This document shows positions 10,101-18,504 of a DNA stretch of 26,377 nucleotides, piece after piece. The stretch lies in the NCBI GenBank assembly GCA_001839685.1, contig MLAK01000957.1:16782-43158 (forward strand), read 5' to 3'. The position numbers and the translations under genes are program-made. Numbering within the stretch: the first letter of the stretch is position 1; the number at the start of each line of letters is the position of its first letter. This stretch comes from Tritrichomonas foetus (Eukaryota > Parabasalia > Tritrichomonadida > Tritrichomonadidae). The notes beneath the pieces were generated by a model, which was given only the letters and a program-made list of their open reading frames with translations, was not told the DNA's origin and searched no databases.

Positions 10101-11106
10101 TGCTGTAAATAATTTTTGTATTAGCAATAAAGTAAACAATTATTGGAGTGAAATTCCAGATTCAATGCAAAATATTTATAATGAAACAGTAGAAAAAATC
10201 AAATATTTATATAAAGAAGTACAAGAAAAAAGTTCAAATATAAAGACTTCTTTTCAATCAATTATGCCCTCAACGAAATCACCTAATCCTGCAGCAGCAG
10301 CACTTCTTGCATGTGGAATAACACAAATTAGTCATCCTGAAAGGTTTCATAAAATCAAAGATAGTCCCCAAGTTAATTTAAGGATTCGGAAGGCGCAAGG
10401 ATTTAATCATAGACTTGGGATTAAAATAGGCGTCGTATATGTTGGGAATGGATGTGAACATCAAAACCAAATATTATCGATTACTTATAATGAAACTTCT
10501 CCACATTTTCAAGAATTTATAACTGGCCTTGGATGGCCAATTGATTTATCAACACATTCTGGATATGATGGGGGATTAGATATTAAGAACAACAGAAATG
10601 GGAAAACATCAATATACTATGCTGATTTTATGAATGAGATAATGTTTCACATTGCACCTTTAATACCTGTTGATCCAAAAGATGATCAGCAAATCTATAA
10701 AAAGAGACATATAGGAAATGATCACATCCATATAGTATGGTGTGATAATCATATGGAATATGATGCTTCTTCAATTACTTCACAATTTAACCAAGCACAC
10801 TTGATTATTTATCCATTAAGTACAGGATTGTTTAGAGTTGATGTATGCTGGAGAAAAGAGTTGACTTGGTTTGGTCCACTCAGATTTCCTGTTGTTGTCA
10901 CAAAGAAAGAGCTTCCTTTACTGATTCGTGCAACCTCAGTGGCTGCCATGAACAGTTTCTATAACTCACAAAAAGAATTAGAGTTTTCTTATCGACAAAA
11001 AGATATTGATAATATCTGTACTGAAATCATTGAAAAAGAGAAAGAATTGGGTGATTCATATATGCCACTTGAAGTTCTAATGCAAATTGAACCAGCCGCA
11101 GCATAA
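7111..11106 (+). CDS. Rap/Ran-GAP domain protein, tuberin/RalGAP-like
   Basis: 1331 aa from the first ATG at 7111. Residues 1 to ~1000 are Leu/Ile-rich helical sequence resembling the HEAT-like solenoid of tuberin and RalGAP alpha subunits, with a Cys cluster (AECCHCNSPNYG) near residue 215. Residues ~1095-1290 are a Rap/Ran-GAP domain: HRLGIKIGVVYVGNG, an LGW strand, H-x-GYDGGLD, EIMFHIAPLIP, then KKRHIGND-H-IHIVW and a later FNQAHLIIYPL. Asn1203 in RHIGND is the expected asparagine thumb that drives GTP hydrolysis in Rap1GAP and tuberin, so the domain should be active. Likely role: GTPase activator for a Ral-, Rheb- or Rap-like GTPase at endomembranes; the substrate cannot be told from sequence. 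The stop overlaps TAAAAT. Confidence 0.92.
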   Translation: MPHSLEVLIKTINDKNFDVIIFLSQSSYLDLWEKLDDYLQQFGEKNRKEATLFKKAKYADFKSIISALSKVIPYANHTIYTNETFLSLNKVFCQFLHPETPQIYRSPMIKFLFRIAELLPDCLIENLFNPFAFVVPFQCCKQNDQELVDYHQNLCCQYKSKIVDPNQEPVTIEDAKHDLSLLLNFYLSNWANHTNFCVKSLYYHVLYVIYRVQAECCHCNSPNYGFKGDAPIEFKRKIIQTIHSFLSENKNLEALLNSSENCHFIVSIGKCIFPLEDRNGCNIIIEFLTMMITVPNLLDIILKMTDRSIMNEMTNVVCYFLSEFSKKGDPPPDDILEHASTFITGYYTTLFEKFNKDYIIKTIIALFHDNQYLIYASSYLMISLFHYLITMKEWSDEIWSMLTKIITESDVLSAVSAHYAQYLAVYIFPTVFEIINEKDAEEKCLTHVQRKQRTKQDSDYDYVAENITQILSKPDVFVHDRVHTFYEPHKNFDKLISILKIEPLMINDRKKMLNEIISFVDAFDFYPIMESAAAKRSAFSPIISFCGMLTDLMHIPPGITYNHIAAYNICADRLFRATVYQKDPLICEMAFDILSQIINTKEIIPYVNERNLTNWYATLFYMMLSKNLVARTKGFSQAVKTLQIGFIGSTIMCGVMMLLCENDLIELSEPFISFVISFPLFANAVEIPHDFCHYISLDIEKNKGLYIHNAMFFLKTPATNLKNRSLVIIHKLHCSRKWDLILPSYTAVISNLLINDKGKDTQNIAAFLVKLLDPLKDQSHEAIISIRSLLMFSKFFEVVIPSEWKSFIDEMCSICVNINTSGNINWAFQYIKLMSDVYLQNYSSCKNSKSYLDYIIFLLDHSGNGSNKSLPQPIIQLSNNLLDLLSVYFGKYPFPESAYFPTHVAITVNDNFADPLFATRNTIISVSVKNDNTVRVMSQTHSGQFVWNFNEIDDQIYIMSQPKTINYPNVSDISDSSFLSDSFCLNDENVFCNTFNDAVNNFCISNKVNNYWSEIPDSMQNIYNETVEKIKYLYKEVQEKSSNIKTSFQSIMPSTKSPNPAAAALLACGITQISHPERFHKIKDSPQVNLRIRKAQGFNHRLGIKIGVVYVGNGCEHQNQILSITYNETSPHFQEFITGLGWPIDLSTHSGYDGGLDIKNNRNGKTSIYYADFMNEIMFHIAPLIPVDPKDDQQIYKKRHIGNDHIHIVWCDNHMEYDASSITSQFNQAHLIIYPLSTGLFRVDVCWRKELTWFGPLRFPVVVTKKELPLLIRATSVAAMNSFYNSQKELEFSYRQKDIDNICTEIIEKEKELGDSYMPLEVLMQIEPAAA

Positions 11107-11145
11107 AATAATTTTAACAATTATTCAGCAATATCATTTCTTGAA

Positions 11146-11510
11146 ATGGCAAAATTCCAAAGTTTTACTACTTTATTTCTTGAATTTTATTGTGCAAGAA
11201 AAATAGGTGTTGAGTTGTTATTCAGTCATGCTTCAGAAAATATCTCTTTGAAAAAACAAAGTAAATCATATTCATTAGCTTCTAAAATATCCTTTAAAAC
11301 AAAATAATAAAAGAAGCAATGGCCGAATGAAGATTGGTTACGAAATACAGTGACTGCTTTCCGACCATTATATGCAAATGTTAATCATTCAAAATATGCT
11401 CAATTGTATCATTTCAATGTGATTCAATAGCTTTGATTAAACAATATTCACCAAAAAACCGATGGCAGGATTTTTGTTTAATTTCAATTATATGAATTAT
11501 TTCGTGGTTT
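11146..11510 (+). pseudogene. Decayed reading frame with in-frame stops
   Basis: A 53-codon frame starts at ATG 11146, with TCATTT (11134-11139) placing an initiator-like A 10 nt upstream, and ends at a double TAATAA (11305-11310). The same frame then continues in protein-like sequence for about 38 codons (QWPNEDWLRNTVTAFRPLY) to a TAG, and more weakly after that to about 11510 (TDGRIFV, YELFRGFHPS). Persistence of one frame across several stops suggests a gene lost mainly by point mutation. The family is not recognised. The first 53 codons alone could still be a short expressed gene. Confidence 0.4.
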
Positions 11511-11921
11511 CCACCCATCATGACATTTTAATCAAGATTGTCATACAGGAATGATTTATTCATATATAAATAATTAAAAATCTTTATTGAACCACAAAGA
11601 GCTGCAAAATTTATCAAATTATCAAATTTCATAGAAGGATAATCTGTTTAATTAAATGCAAAATAGTAAATATGCTCTACATTGAAAGGGGGAAAAAAAT
11701 CATTCTTATTTCACTGAGTAATGCATATTAAAAATTTTCGAATAAAACAAATGAAATAAAGAAAATATTTTTCTTGTTTTTTTTTATTGACCACATTATT
11801 ATTGGCATAGTATGATGCATTTCCATTTAAAATATAATTATATGATTAATTAAAAAACCACTAGATTAAAAGGTGAGTTTTCAATAAAAAATGTTGAGTT
11901 GAATAATTTCAACAAAAAAGC
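11511..11921. other. Intergenic region
   Basis: AT-rich 3' flank of the minus-strand coiled-coil gene, with homopolymeric A and T runs (T9 near 11777). No frame, RNA gene or repeat was identified. Confidence 0.5.
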
Positions 11922-14900
11922 TCACTTTGGTTCAAGGTTTGCAACCTTCTTTTTAAGAGTATCAAATCCTTGTTTGAACTTATCACTGCTGCTACTAAGT
12001 GAGCCATCACCTTGTGTTAATTCATATTCAATCACTTTCTTTTCAAGTTCTGTTTTTTCTTCTGTCAACTTCTGGATTCTTTCTTTCAGTTCTTGGCATT
12101 TTCCATCGAGTTCACCAGCTCTGTTTGCTTCAATTCTAGCTTTTTCAAGATCTTTTCTTACTTCACGGAGTTCTTCTTCAGCAGAATCTGCTCTTTGAAT
12201 TGACTTGTTTAAGTCAATTTCGATTTCAGTGAGTGAACTCTGAGTGAGAGAGTTTCCATACTTGTTAATGTATTTATCAACTTTCTTTTGAAGTTCGCCG
12301 CATTTGTCAGTAAGAATGGTGTTTGCTTGAAGTGCAGCAAGACGATCTGTGTCCAAGATGGAAAGTTTGTTCTTAAGTGTATTTTGTTGTCTTTCGAGTG
12401 TTCGTGTTTCAAGTTGAAGTTCAGCGACTTTTTCATTAGCAGAATTAGCTTCGGCTTGAAGTTCGTTAAAGCTATCATGAAATTGAGAAAGCTCATTTTC
12501 AAGTGTTGAACATTTCTGTGTAGCCTGTTCAAGTTCTTGTTGAGTTTGTGCGTTCTTTTCTTCGAGTTGGCTCTTTTCATTAGCAAATGCCTCTTCTTGT
12601 TCAGTGAATTTGACTTTGAGGTCCTTCATTTCGTCTTCCATGTCTCTGCAACGAATTACAGCTTCACTGTTTTTAACTGTAAGTTCTTGAAGTTGTTTAA
12701 TATTTTCAACAAATTCGGTATGAAGTTGTGCATATTTATCAGCAATATCTGAAGCTCTTAAGTTTGTGTTTCTTAATTCGTCGATGAGTTTATCTGTATC
12801 ATATTTCCTTCCTTTCTTAAGTGAGTTTGCACGCCTTTCGAATTCTTCTTTAGCTGATGAAATTGATTCGCTATCATCCAAGAATTTCTCACTGCTGTCT
12901 GAGTCACGTCTTTCTCTCTTTTCACCATCTGGCCTAATACGGCGTTTCACACCATCAACATTTGCATGTAGACCATCTTCGTCATCATCATTGTAACCAT
13001 CGTTTTCTTCTTCCTCTTCAATGGTGATTTGGATATCACGAGTTTGTGCATTTTCAAATGAGAATCCTTCACCATTGTTTCTTTCTTGAACAAGGTTATT
13101 CAACCATCCGGAAAGTAATTTCTTCTTTGGTTTCTTTTCAGCACCTTCTTCTTCCTTGCCTTGTCCTTCTGATTCATCGAGATTGATTTCTCTGCTGACA
13201 AGGTCACCTGCTTCTAAGTGTAATTCTTCTTCTAATGAAGCAAGAATTGATTTAAGTCGCTTGTTTTCACTCTTGGCTTCTTCGAGCTTTTCATCAAGAT
13301 TATCTTTGTTGTGATCAACAAAGAGTTTATGAAGTGCTTCTCTTTCGTTTTGGATACGTTGATTCACTTCTTCTTCAGTCGGCATTGGATCTGCATCAGG
13401 CTTTGGCTGACTACTAATGTCGACGAGGTTGATGAAACTTTCTGGTTCGAATTTAAGTTCGGCTTCAAGATTATGTAACAATTCCTTCTGTGCAGCAATT
13501 TCTTGTTCGAATGTAGAAACTTTTTCGTAAACCTCTAAAGCATAAATTGCTCTTGTTCCACCTTTAGCTTTCAATAATTTGATTGAGTTTTCATATTTGA
13601 TCTTAGTTGTATCAAGATCGCTTTGAAGGAGGCAATTTTGTGCTGTGATTTCATCAAGATGTTCTAAATCAGCTCTGTAGCTTTCGGCATCAGCAATTGC
13701 TTGATCAGCTTCTTGTTGAAGACTTTCGATTTGTTTATTAGCTTCAGCAATATGCTTTTGTGATTCAAGGTAGTGGCTCTTGACAGTCTTTAATTCTTGG
13801 ATTAAGTTCTTAATCGTGTTTTGTTGTTCATTATATTTGGCGAGAATGTCAGCACCTTTCTTTGTGGCTTCTTCGATTTCTTTATCTTTCCTTTCGATTG
13901 TATTCTTCAAGTTTTGATTCTCTTTGATGACTTCAACAACACCCTGGTTAGTTGTGGCACTGAAACTATCAAGTAAGTTTTGAAGTTCTTGTGCATGATT
14001 CCAAGATTCTTGAAGTTCCGATCTTAAACGTGCAATTTCTTCTTCGAATTGTTGTAAGTTTGCAGGTGGTTTTGATCTTTCTTCAAGTTTCCTTTGAAGG
14101 TTCTTGATTTGCTTCAAGGCAGCTTGGAAGTCAGATGAGATGATGCTATCATTTGAATTAAGCATTGATAATGAACCACTAAGTTCCGACTGAGATGTAA
14201 CGAATTTAAGTTGTCTAATCTTTTCACATAATTCTCTAATCCTAGCTTCAAGAACGTTAATTCGTTCTTGAGCTTCTTCAAGGGTTTCGGGAACTTTAGA
14301 TTCTCTTAAAACTGGATCTTCTGTATCTGATGATGAAGATTTCTTGTCTTCTTGGTTTTCTTCTTCATTATGTGCAGCTGGTTCACCATTTTCTTCCTCT
14401 TCAATGTTGAGTTTAACATCGCGTGTTGCGATTTCTGCGACTTCTTCTTCTTCCCCAAGAAGTACAGGTTCCTTTGATGGTGTTTGTGGTGGTGAATACA
14501 TAGCAGATGTACTTTGCCTTAATTGTTCCATTAAAGCATGACGATCCTCTCTATCTTTCTTGATTTGCTTGCTGAGTTTAGCACATGCTTGTTTGAGAAG
14601 ATCTGTTTCAGGAACATCACGGCCTTCACGGAGCTGGGCAATTGTTTCATTTGCTTCATCGAGTTGTTGTTGAAGCTTCTGGATTCTTAAACGAAGATCC
14701 TTTGGATCACTCTTTGGTGAAGCAATTGCTGAAGCATCAACGTTTGGTAAGTCTTGTGGATCAACTTCATCTTCATCTTTTTCTTCGTGTTCAGAAGATG
14801 AAGAGGAAGACGACTTATGAACTTCTGGTTGTTGTTCATTCTCATGCTCTTCTTCTTCTCTACGGGCAGAAGAAGATGATGATGAACTGTTATGGATTTC

Positions 14901-17198
14901 ATCATTCTCTTCTTCGACTTCGATCAATGGTTGTTCATGATGGTCTTCTTCTTGCGTTTGTGGTTCTTGTGGATGTTCTTCATGATCTGAAGATGATGAT
15001 GATGAACTCTTATGGATTTCATCGTTCTCTTCTTCGGCTTCGATCAATGGTTGTTCAGGATGAGCTTCTTCTTGTGTTTGCGGTTCTTGTGGATGTTCTT
15101 CATTATCTGATGATGATGATGAAGTAGAAGATGAAGATGATGATAATGGGAATGTAATTAATTGGTCATCTTCAACTGCGAATGCAATAATAGATTTGGA
15201 TTGGAAGAGTGGTGCATGTGGTTCAATCACTTTAACAAACTTCTTACGTTGGCGATTTGGTGCAAGAAGAGCAGAGACAAGTGGTTGTGGTTGTTGTTGT
15301 CCACATTCAACTAATGGTGATCCACCATATGAATTTGGTGCATAGCGGTTTGGATGGAATTTAACATGTTTGTTTCCTTTGACTGCATCAGAAGCATTAA
15401 CAAGTGGTGATCCATTGAATGGATCTTCTTCTTCTTCTTGGAAGTCGCTTTCTTCTTCAGGATTAGCGAAACCTAGAGCTTCTTCAAGTTCATCTTCGTT
15501 TAATGGAATATCATTTCTATTTCCAATCTTTTCATTGGCAAGTTTTTCAAGCCATCCTCTTGGGAACTTCGATTTCGGTTCAGCTGGCTTGTCTTCACAT
15601 TCACCACCTTCTTGTTCTTGTTGCTCTTCTTCTTGGGCTTGTTTAAGAAGTTCTTCGGTGTTAATTCTGGAAATGTCACCCAGTTGGAATCCTAATTCGA
15701 CTTCAACTGATTCAAGAAGTGACAAAAGACGCCTGTTTTCTTTTTGCAAGCCAAGAACTTCTTCAGGAGCTGAAGAATTAACGATTCTTTCAGTGAGAAG
15801 CTTGAGTCGATCGACTGGAGAGACTCCCTCAGTGGAATCAGCAATATGAGAATCAATATTATTGGCATATGGAATCAAATCGCCCTCTTGGAGTTCGAAT
15901 TTCTTTTCAATTTCATGGATAAGAGACTTCAAACGTTTGTTTTCACTCTTTAAGATGATTATTTCTTCGTCAGTAAGAGCAGCGGCTAATTCATTTTCTT
16001 CTTTATGATGATCCTTTGACTTAACTGATGAGTTTGATGAATCTGAAGCAGATGAATCAGATTCGCTGGAATCATCATTATCTTTCTTGCTTTTAACGAT
16101 TTCCTTTAATGCATGAAGTGGGAGAGAAAGTGGATTTCCGCCTTCATTAGGTTGTCTGATAACTTCATTGTTTTCACGTCTCACAAATGCCCAAAATTTG
16201 TTAGAGTCTTCATTTTCATCTTCTTGAAGATCTAATTGAACATCACGTGTAACAACATCAACACCAGCAATATCGGAAAGTTCATTTAATTGAGCCTCAA
16301 GTTCAGCAATGCGAAGGCAGAGAGCTCTTTCACGTGGTGTAGAATCGCTGAGAATTTCTGTCATGTTAAGAACGACTGGTCCTTTAACTGGTTCTGGAAT
16401 TGTTGGATTCAGTCTTTCTTCCTTTTCAGCATCGATTTTGGCTTCTAATTCTTGTGCTTCTCTTTGACCTGTTTCAGAGTCTTCTTCGTGACGCTTTGCA
16501 TCTTCTTCAGTTGGTGCTGCTTCGTCATCTGGTGAAACACCAAATTTGCCCATTTCCAATTTGGCCTTAAGGTCATTCATTTCTGTCAAAATCAAATCAT
16601 GATCCTTTCTCATCTGATCAAGCTCTTCATCTTTCTTAGCAAGCTCTTCACGAAGTTGTGAATTCTGTTCAATCATTTCGGCCTTACTGTTTATTTCAGG
16701 GTCGGATGATTTCAATATTTCTAATTCTTGAGTAATTTTCTCGAATTGACCTTTAACATCCTTCAATTTTTCACCTTTTTTGGTGAATCTGTTTGTCATG
16801 ACTTCCAAAGCCTTCTCGAGTTCTTGCTTATCTTTCTGTAATTTTGTGTTTTCTTGGACGAGTCCTTGATTGGAATTCTTCGGTTTGGCGTTTAACAGAA
16901 TGTCGAGAACTTCTTTATACTGTGCTTCGAGCTGTTGATGCTTTTGGATTATTTTTATGCTTTTTTCTGAAGCGGTGCGAAGTTCTTCGGTCTCTTTGGC
17001 AATAACTCGTTTGAGAGTTTTATTTTCCTTCCAAAGATTTGCTAACTGAATATCTCTTTGACTTTCATCAGTGACAATTTGATCAAGCTGTTTTTGTGTA
17101 AAAGAAGCGCGATCGCTGGCCTCTTTTAATGCACGTGTTTTTTCTTCTAATTCCTTTTTAAGTTGTTCGTTTATTGTCTGCAATTCTTCTGTCTGCAT
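11922..17198 (-). CDS. Giant acidic Ser-rich coiled-coil protein (1758 aa)
   Basis: ATG at 17198, TGA stop at 11922. Residues 1-230 and most of 840-1260 and 1440-1758 are classic coiled coil. Between them are acidic, low-complexity segments with Ser7 blocks followed by Asp/Glu (about 690-800), strong candidate casein-kinase-2 sites. Three motif types recur: ENKRLKS...LE-x-GDL (about 418, 483, 1310), GWL (about 547, 1363) and TRDV-x-L-x-(I/L)-EEEEN (about 317, 923, 1385). It uses many AAG, CTT and TTC codons compared with its AT-biased neighbours, suggesting high expression. An abundant structural filament protein (for example of the costa, pelta-axostyle or basal-body fibres of trichomonads) fits, but this is inference. 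A TCATAA initiator-like site lies 29 nt upstream (17224-17229). Confidence 0.9.
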   Translation of the reverse strand: MQTEELQTINEQLKKELEEKTRALKEASDRASFTQKQLDQIVTDESQRDIQLANLWKENKTLKRVIAKETEELRTASEKSIKIIQKHQQLEAQYKEVLDILLNAKPKNSNQGLVQENTKLQKDKQELEKALEVMTNRFTKKGEKLKDVKGQFEKITQELEILKSSDPEINSKAEMIEQNSQLREELAKKDEELDQMRKDHDLILTEMNDLKAKLEMGKFGVSPDDEAAPTEEDAKRHEEDSETGQREAQELEAKIDAEKEERLNPTIPEPVKGPVVLNMTEILSDSTPRERALCLRIAELEAQLNELSDIAGVDVVTRDVQLDLQEDENEDSNKFWAFVRRENNEVIRQPNEGGNPLSLPLHALKEIVKSKKDNDDSSESDSSASDSSNSSVKSKDHHKEENELAAALTDEEIIILKSENKRLKSLIHEIEKKFELQEGDLIPYANNIDSHIADSTEGVSPVDRLKLLTERIVNSSAPEEVLGLQKENRRLLSLLESVEVELGFQLGDISRINTEELLKQAQEEEQQEQEGGECEDKPAEPKSKFPRGWLEKLANEKIGNRNDIPLNEDELEEALGFANPEEESDFQEEEEDPFNGSPLVNASDAVKGNKHVKFHPNRYAPNSYGGSPLVECGQQQPQPLVSALLAPNRQRKKFVKVIEPHAPLFQSKSIIAFAVEDDQLITFPLSSSSSSTSSSSSDNEEHPQEPQTQEEAHPEQPLIEAEEENDEIHKSSSSSSSDHEEHPQEPQTQEEDHHEQPLIEVEEENDEIHNSSSSSSSARREEEEHENEQQPEVHKSSSSSSSEHEEKDEDEVDPQDLPNVDASAIASPKSDPKDLRLRIQKLQQQLDEANETIAQLREGRDVPETDLLKQACAKLSKQIKKDREDRHALMEQLRQSTSAMYSPPQTPSKEPVLLGEEEEVAEIATRDVKLNIEEEENGEPAAHNEEENQEDKKSSSSDTEDPVLRESKVPETLEEAQERINVLEARIRELCEKIRQLKFVTSQSELSGSLSMLNSNDSIISSDFQAALKQIKNLQRKLEERSKPPANLQQFEEEIARLRSELQESWNHAQELQNLLDSFSATTNQGVVEVIKENQNLKNTIERKDKEIEEATKKGADILAKYNEQQNTIKNLIQELKTVKSHYLESQKHIAEANKQIESLQQEADQAIADAESYRADLEHLDEITAQNCLLQSDLDTTKIKYENSIKLLKAKGGTRAIYALEVYEKVSTFEQEIAAQKELLHNLEAELKFEPESFINLVDISSQPKPDADPMPTEEEVNQRIQNEREALHKLFVDHNKDNLDEKLEEAKSENKRLKSILASLEEELHLEAGDLVSREINLDESEGQGKEEEGAEKKPKKKLLSGWLNNLVQERNNGEGFSFENAQTRDIQITIEEEEENDGYNDDDEDGLHANVDGVKRRIRPDGEKRERRDSDSSEKFLDDSESISSAKEEFERRANSLKKGRKYDTDKLIDELRNTNLRASDIADKYAQLHTEFVENIKQLQELTVKNSEAVIRCRDMEDEMKDLKVKFTEQEEAFANEKSQLEEKNAQTQQELEQATQKCSTLENELSQFHDSFNELQAEANSANEKVAELQLETRTLERQQNTLKNKLSILDTDRLAALQANTILTDKCGELQKKVDKYINKYGNSLTQSSLTEIEIDLNKSIQRADSAEEELREVRKDLEKARIEANRAGELDGKCQELKERIQKLTEEKTELEKKVIEYELTQGDGSLSSSSDKFKQGFDTLKKKVANLEPK
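14801..15120 (-). repeat. 120-bp coding tandem repeat with Ser7 blocks
   Basis: Units 15001-15120 and 14881-15000 are nearly identical, with a period of exactly 120 bp (40 codons). Each encodes a Ser block, then (D/N)HEEHPQEPQTQEE, EQPLIE and EENDEIH. A shorter, more degenerate unit follows down to about 14801. The high identity implies recent duplication or ongoing homogenisation. Confidence 0.9.
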
Positions 17199-17644
17199 CA
17201 AATCAAACTAGCTTTCCAGACTTTTATGAGAACGTTTATTCCACTCAAATTTCCGACCGTTAACGGAAATAAAAAGTCGATTTCACTAGATTTCACCTTT
17301 TGATAGTATTAACGGAAATTATATGAAGAAAAGTGACCGTTAGTCATATCATTTATTTTACATTTCATGTATTTGAATATCATAGTGAAATATTTCCTTT
17401 CAATTTCTCAATTGGGCGTTTTTCGGAAAATTACGTAACTAGCATCTTCTCTAATCCGTAATATATATTCAAGCACGCGGCTGATGAACCACTCAGTACG
17501 AAGCGAAAACTGTTTTTTTCACTTTTCGTGACGAAATTCCCATGAATGCATGAATAAAATTTCGAAATATTATAAAAAGAAAGAAATATCAGATAAAGAT
17601 AAAAAGATAGAGTTGTAAATTGGTTGTAAAGATAATCATCGGGT
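17199..17644. promoter_or_regulatory. Intergenic region with clustered CCGTTA/TAACGG sites
   Basis: This is the upstream region of the minus-strand coiled-coil gene and the 3' flank of the eS4 gene. It holds a perfect palindrome CCGTTAACGG (17257-17266), a second TTAACGG (17309-17315) and CCGTTAG (17337-17343). The 11-mer TTAACGGAAAT occurs twice, 49 bp apart. TAACGG fits the general Myb half-site YAACNG. Myb-family factors are established promoter binders in Trichomonas, so this is a plausible control region, not a proven one. Confidence 0.45.
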
Positions 17645-18421
17645 TTATTGGGCAGGTTCGATGTCGATTCCTTCGAGAATGGATGGACGGACACCGTTAC
17701 GGCGTGGAAGGGAGATGAGTGGGTTCTCNCCATCACCGATGATGAAAACGTTGGCGATACGTGTGGCGAAGTTGCTTCCTGAGGCATCCTTGATGTGGAC
17801 GATATCGAAGGAGGCTGTTTGGTGTTCGATGTGTTGGATGACACCGACACGACCAACGTTACCACCTGCTGTGACCATGGCGACGTTTCCGTTCTTGAAT
17901 TTGATGTAGCTATCAACTTCGTGTGTCTTTAAGTTGAATTTGACTGTATCGTTAAGCTTGATGGCTGGATCGGCATAACGGATTGTGCGGCCATCGTGGG
18001 TGACGAGGTGAGCAACACCTTGTGGGCCGAGGAAATATTTGTTAACACGGAGAAGCTTGAATTCGGCTTCCTTTGGTTCAATCTTGTGGGCAACATAACG
18101 TCCTTTGCAATCGTAGAGGAGGCGGAATTGTTCGTTGGACTTTCCGAGTTCGATGACGTCCATAAGGCCAGCTGGGAATCTTGGGTCGACACGGACTCTG
18201 CCGTCAACCTTGACAAGGCGGCGCTTGACGATGGCTGTAACTTCACGTGAGTTGAGGGCGTACTTTAGGCGGTTGCGGAGGAAGACAATGAGTGGAAGGC
18301 ATTCGCGGGCCTTGTGTGGACCTGAGGATGGTGTAGAAGCGAATTTTCCTGATGTCTTGGCAAGCATCCAGTGGTGTGGAGCTGCGATACATTTCAAGTG
18401 TTTGCGCTGGCAACGTGGCAT
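17645..18421 (-). CDS. RPS4: 40S ribosomal protein S4 (eS4)
   Basis: 258 aa, close to the usual ~260. The start is ATG 18421 (MPRCQRKHLK...), matching the family N-terminus; upstream in-frame TTG codons are not credible starts. Family features in order: KHLK, APHHWML, GPHKARECLPLIVFLRNRLKYAL, the S4 RNA-binding region with KVDGRVR-x-D, RLLYDCKGR, HLVTHDGRTIRY, GRVGVI, and FATR-x-NVFIIG with ISLPRRNGVR at the C-terminus. It is a small-subunit rRNA-binding protein. The assembly base N at 17729 falls in the third position of a GGN codon, so the residue is Gly whatever the base. The stop lies in TAAAC. Two AACGG motifs and a TCACT lie 20-50 nt upstream, between it and the divergent gene at 18505. 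Confidence 0.97.
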   Translation of the reverse strand: MPRCQRKHLKCIAAPHHWMLAKTSGKFASTPSSGPHKARECLPLIVFLRNRLKYALNSREVTAIVKRRLVKVDGRVRVDPRFPAGLMDVIELGKSNEQFRLLYDCKGRYVAHKIEPKEAEFKLLRVNKYFLGPQGVAHLVTHDGRTIRYADPAIKLNDTVKFNLKTHEVDSYIKFKNGNVAMVTAGGNVGRVGVIQHIEHQTASFDIVHIKDASGSNFATRIANVFIIGDXENPLISLPRRNGVRPSILEGIDIEPAQ

Positions 18422-18477
18422 GAAATCAAAAGGTCGACCAAAACCGTTCAATCAGCCAGTGACCGTTTAGCTGATTT

Positions 18478-18483
18478 TCATTT
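18478..18483 (+). promoter_or_regulatory. Initiator-like TCATTT in bidirectional promoter
   Basis: The A lies 25 nt before ATG 18505. The 83-bp gap between eS4 and the glycosyltransferase also holds CCGTTC and CCGTTT (AACGG on the eS4 strand), so both genes must share one compact promoter region. Confidence 0.4.
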
Positions 18484-18504
18484 GTGTACTTTACAAAAAC
18501 TCTC

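Noticed and set aside
14642..15127. Plus-strand 161-codon frame over the Ser-rich repeats
   Set aside because: Antisense of the tandem repeat inside the 1758-aa gene; its Val/Leu/His-rich sequence simply mirrors it.
17431..17916. Minus-strand 161-codon frame overlapping eS4
   Set aside because: Out of frame with the unmistakable eS4 protein and low in protein-like character.
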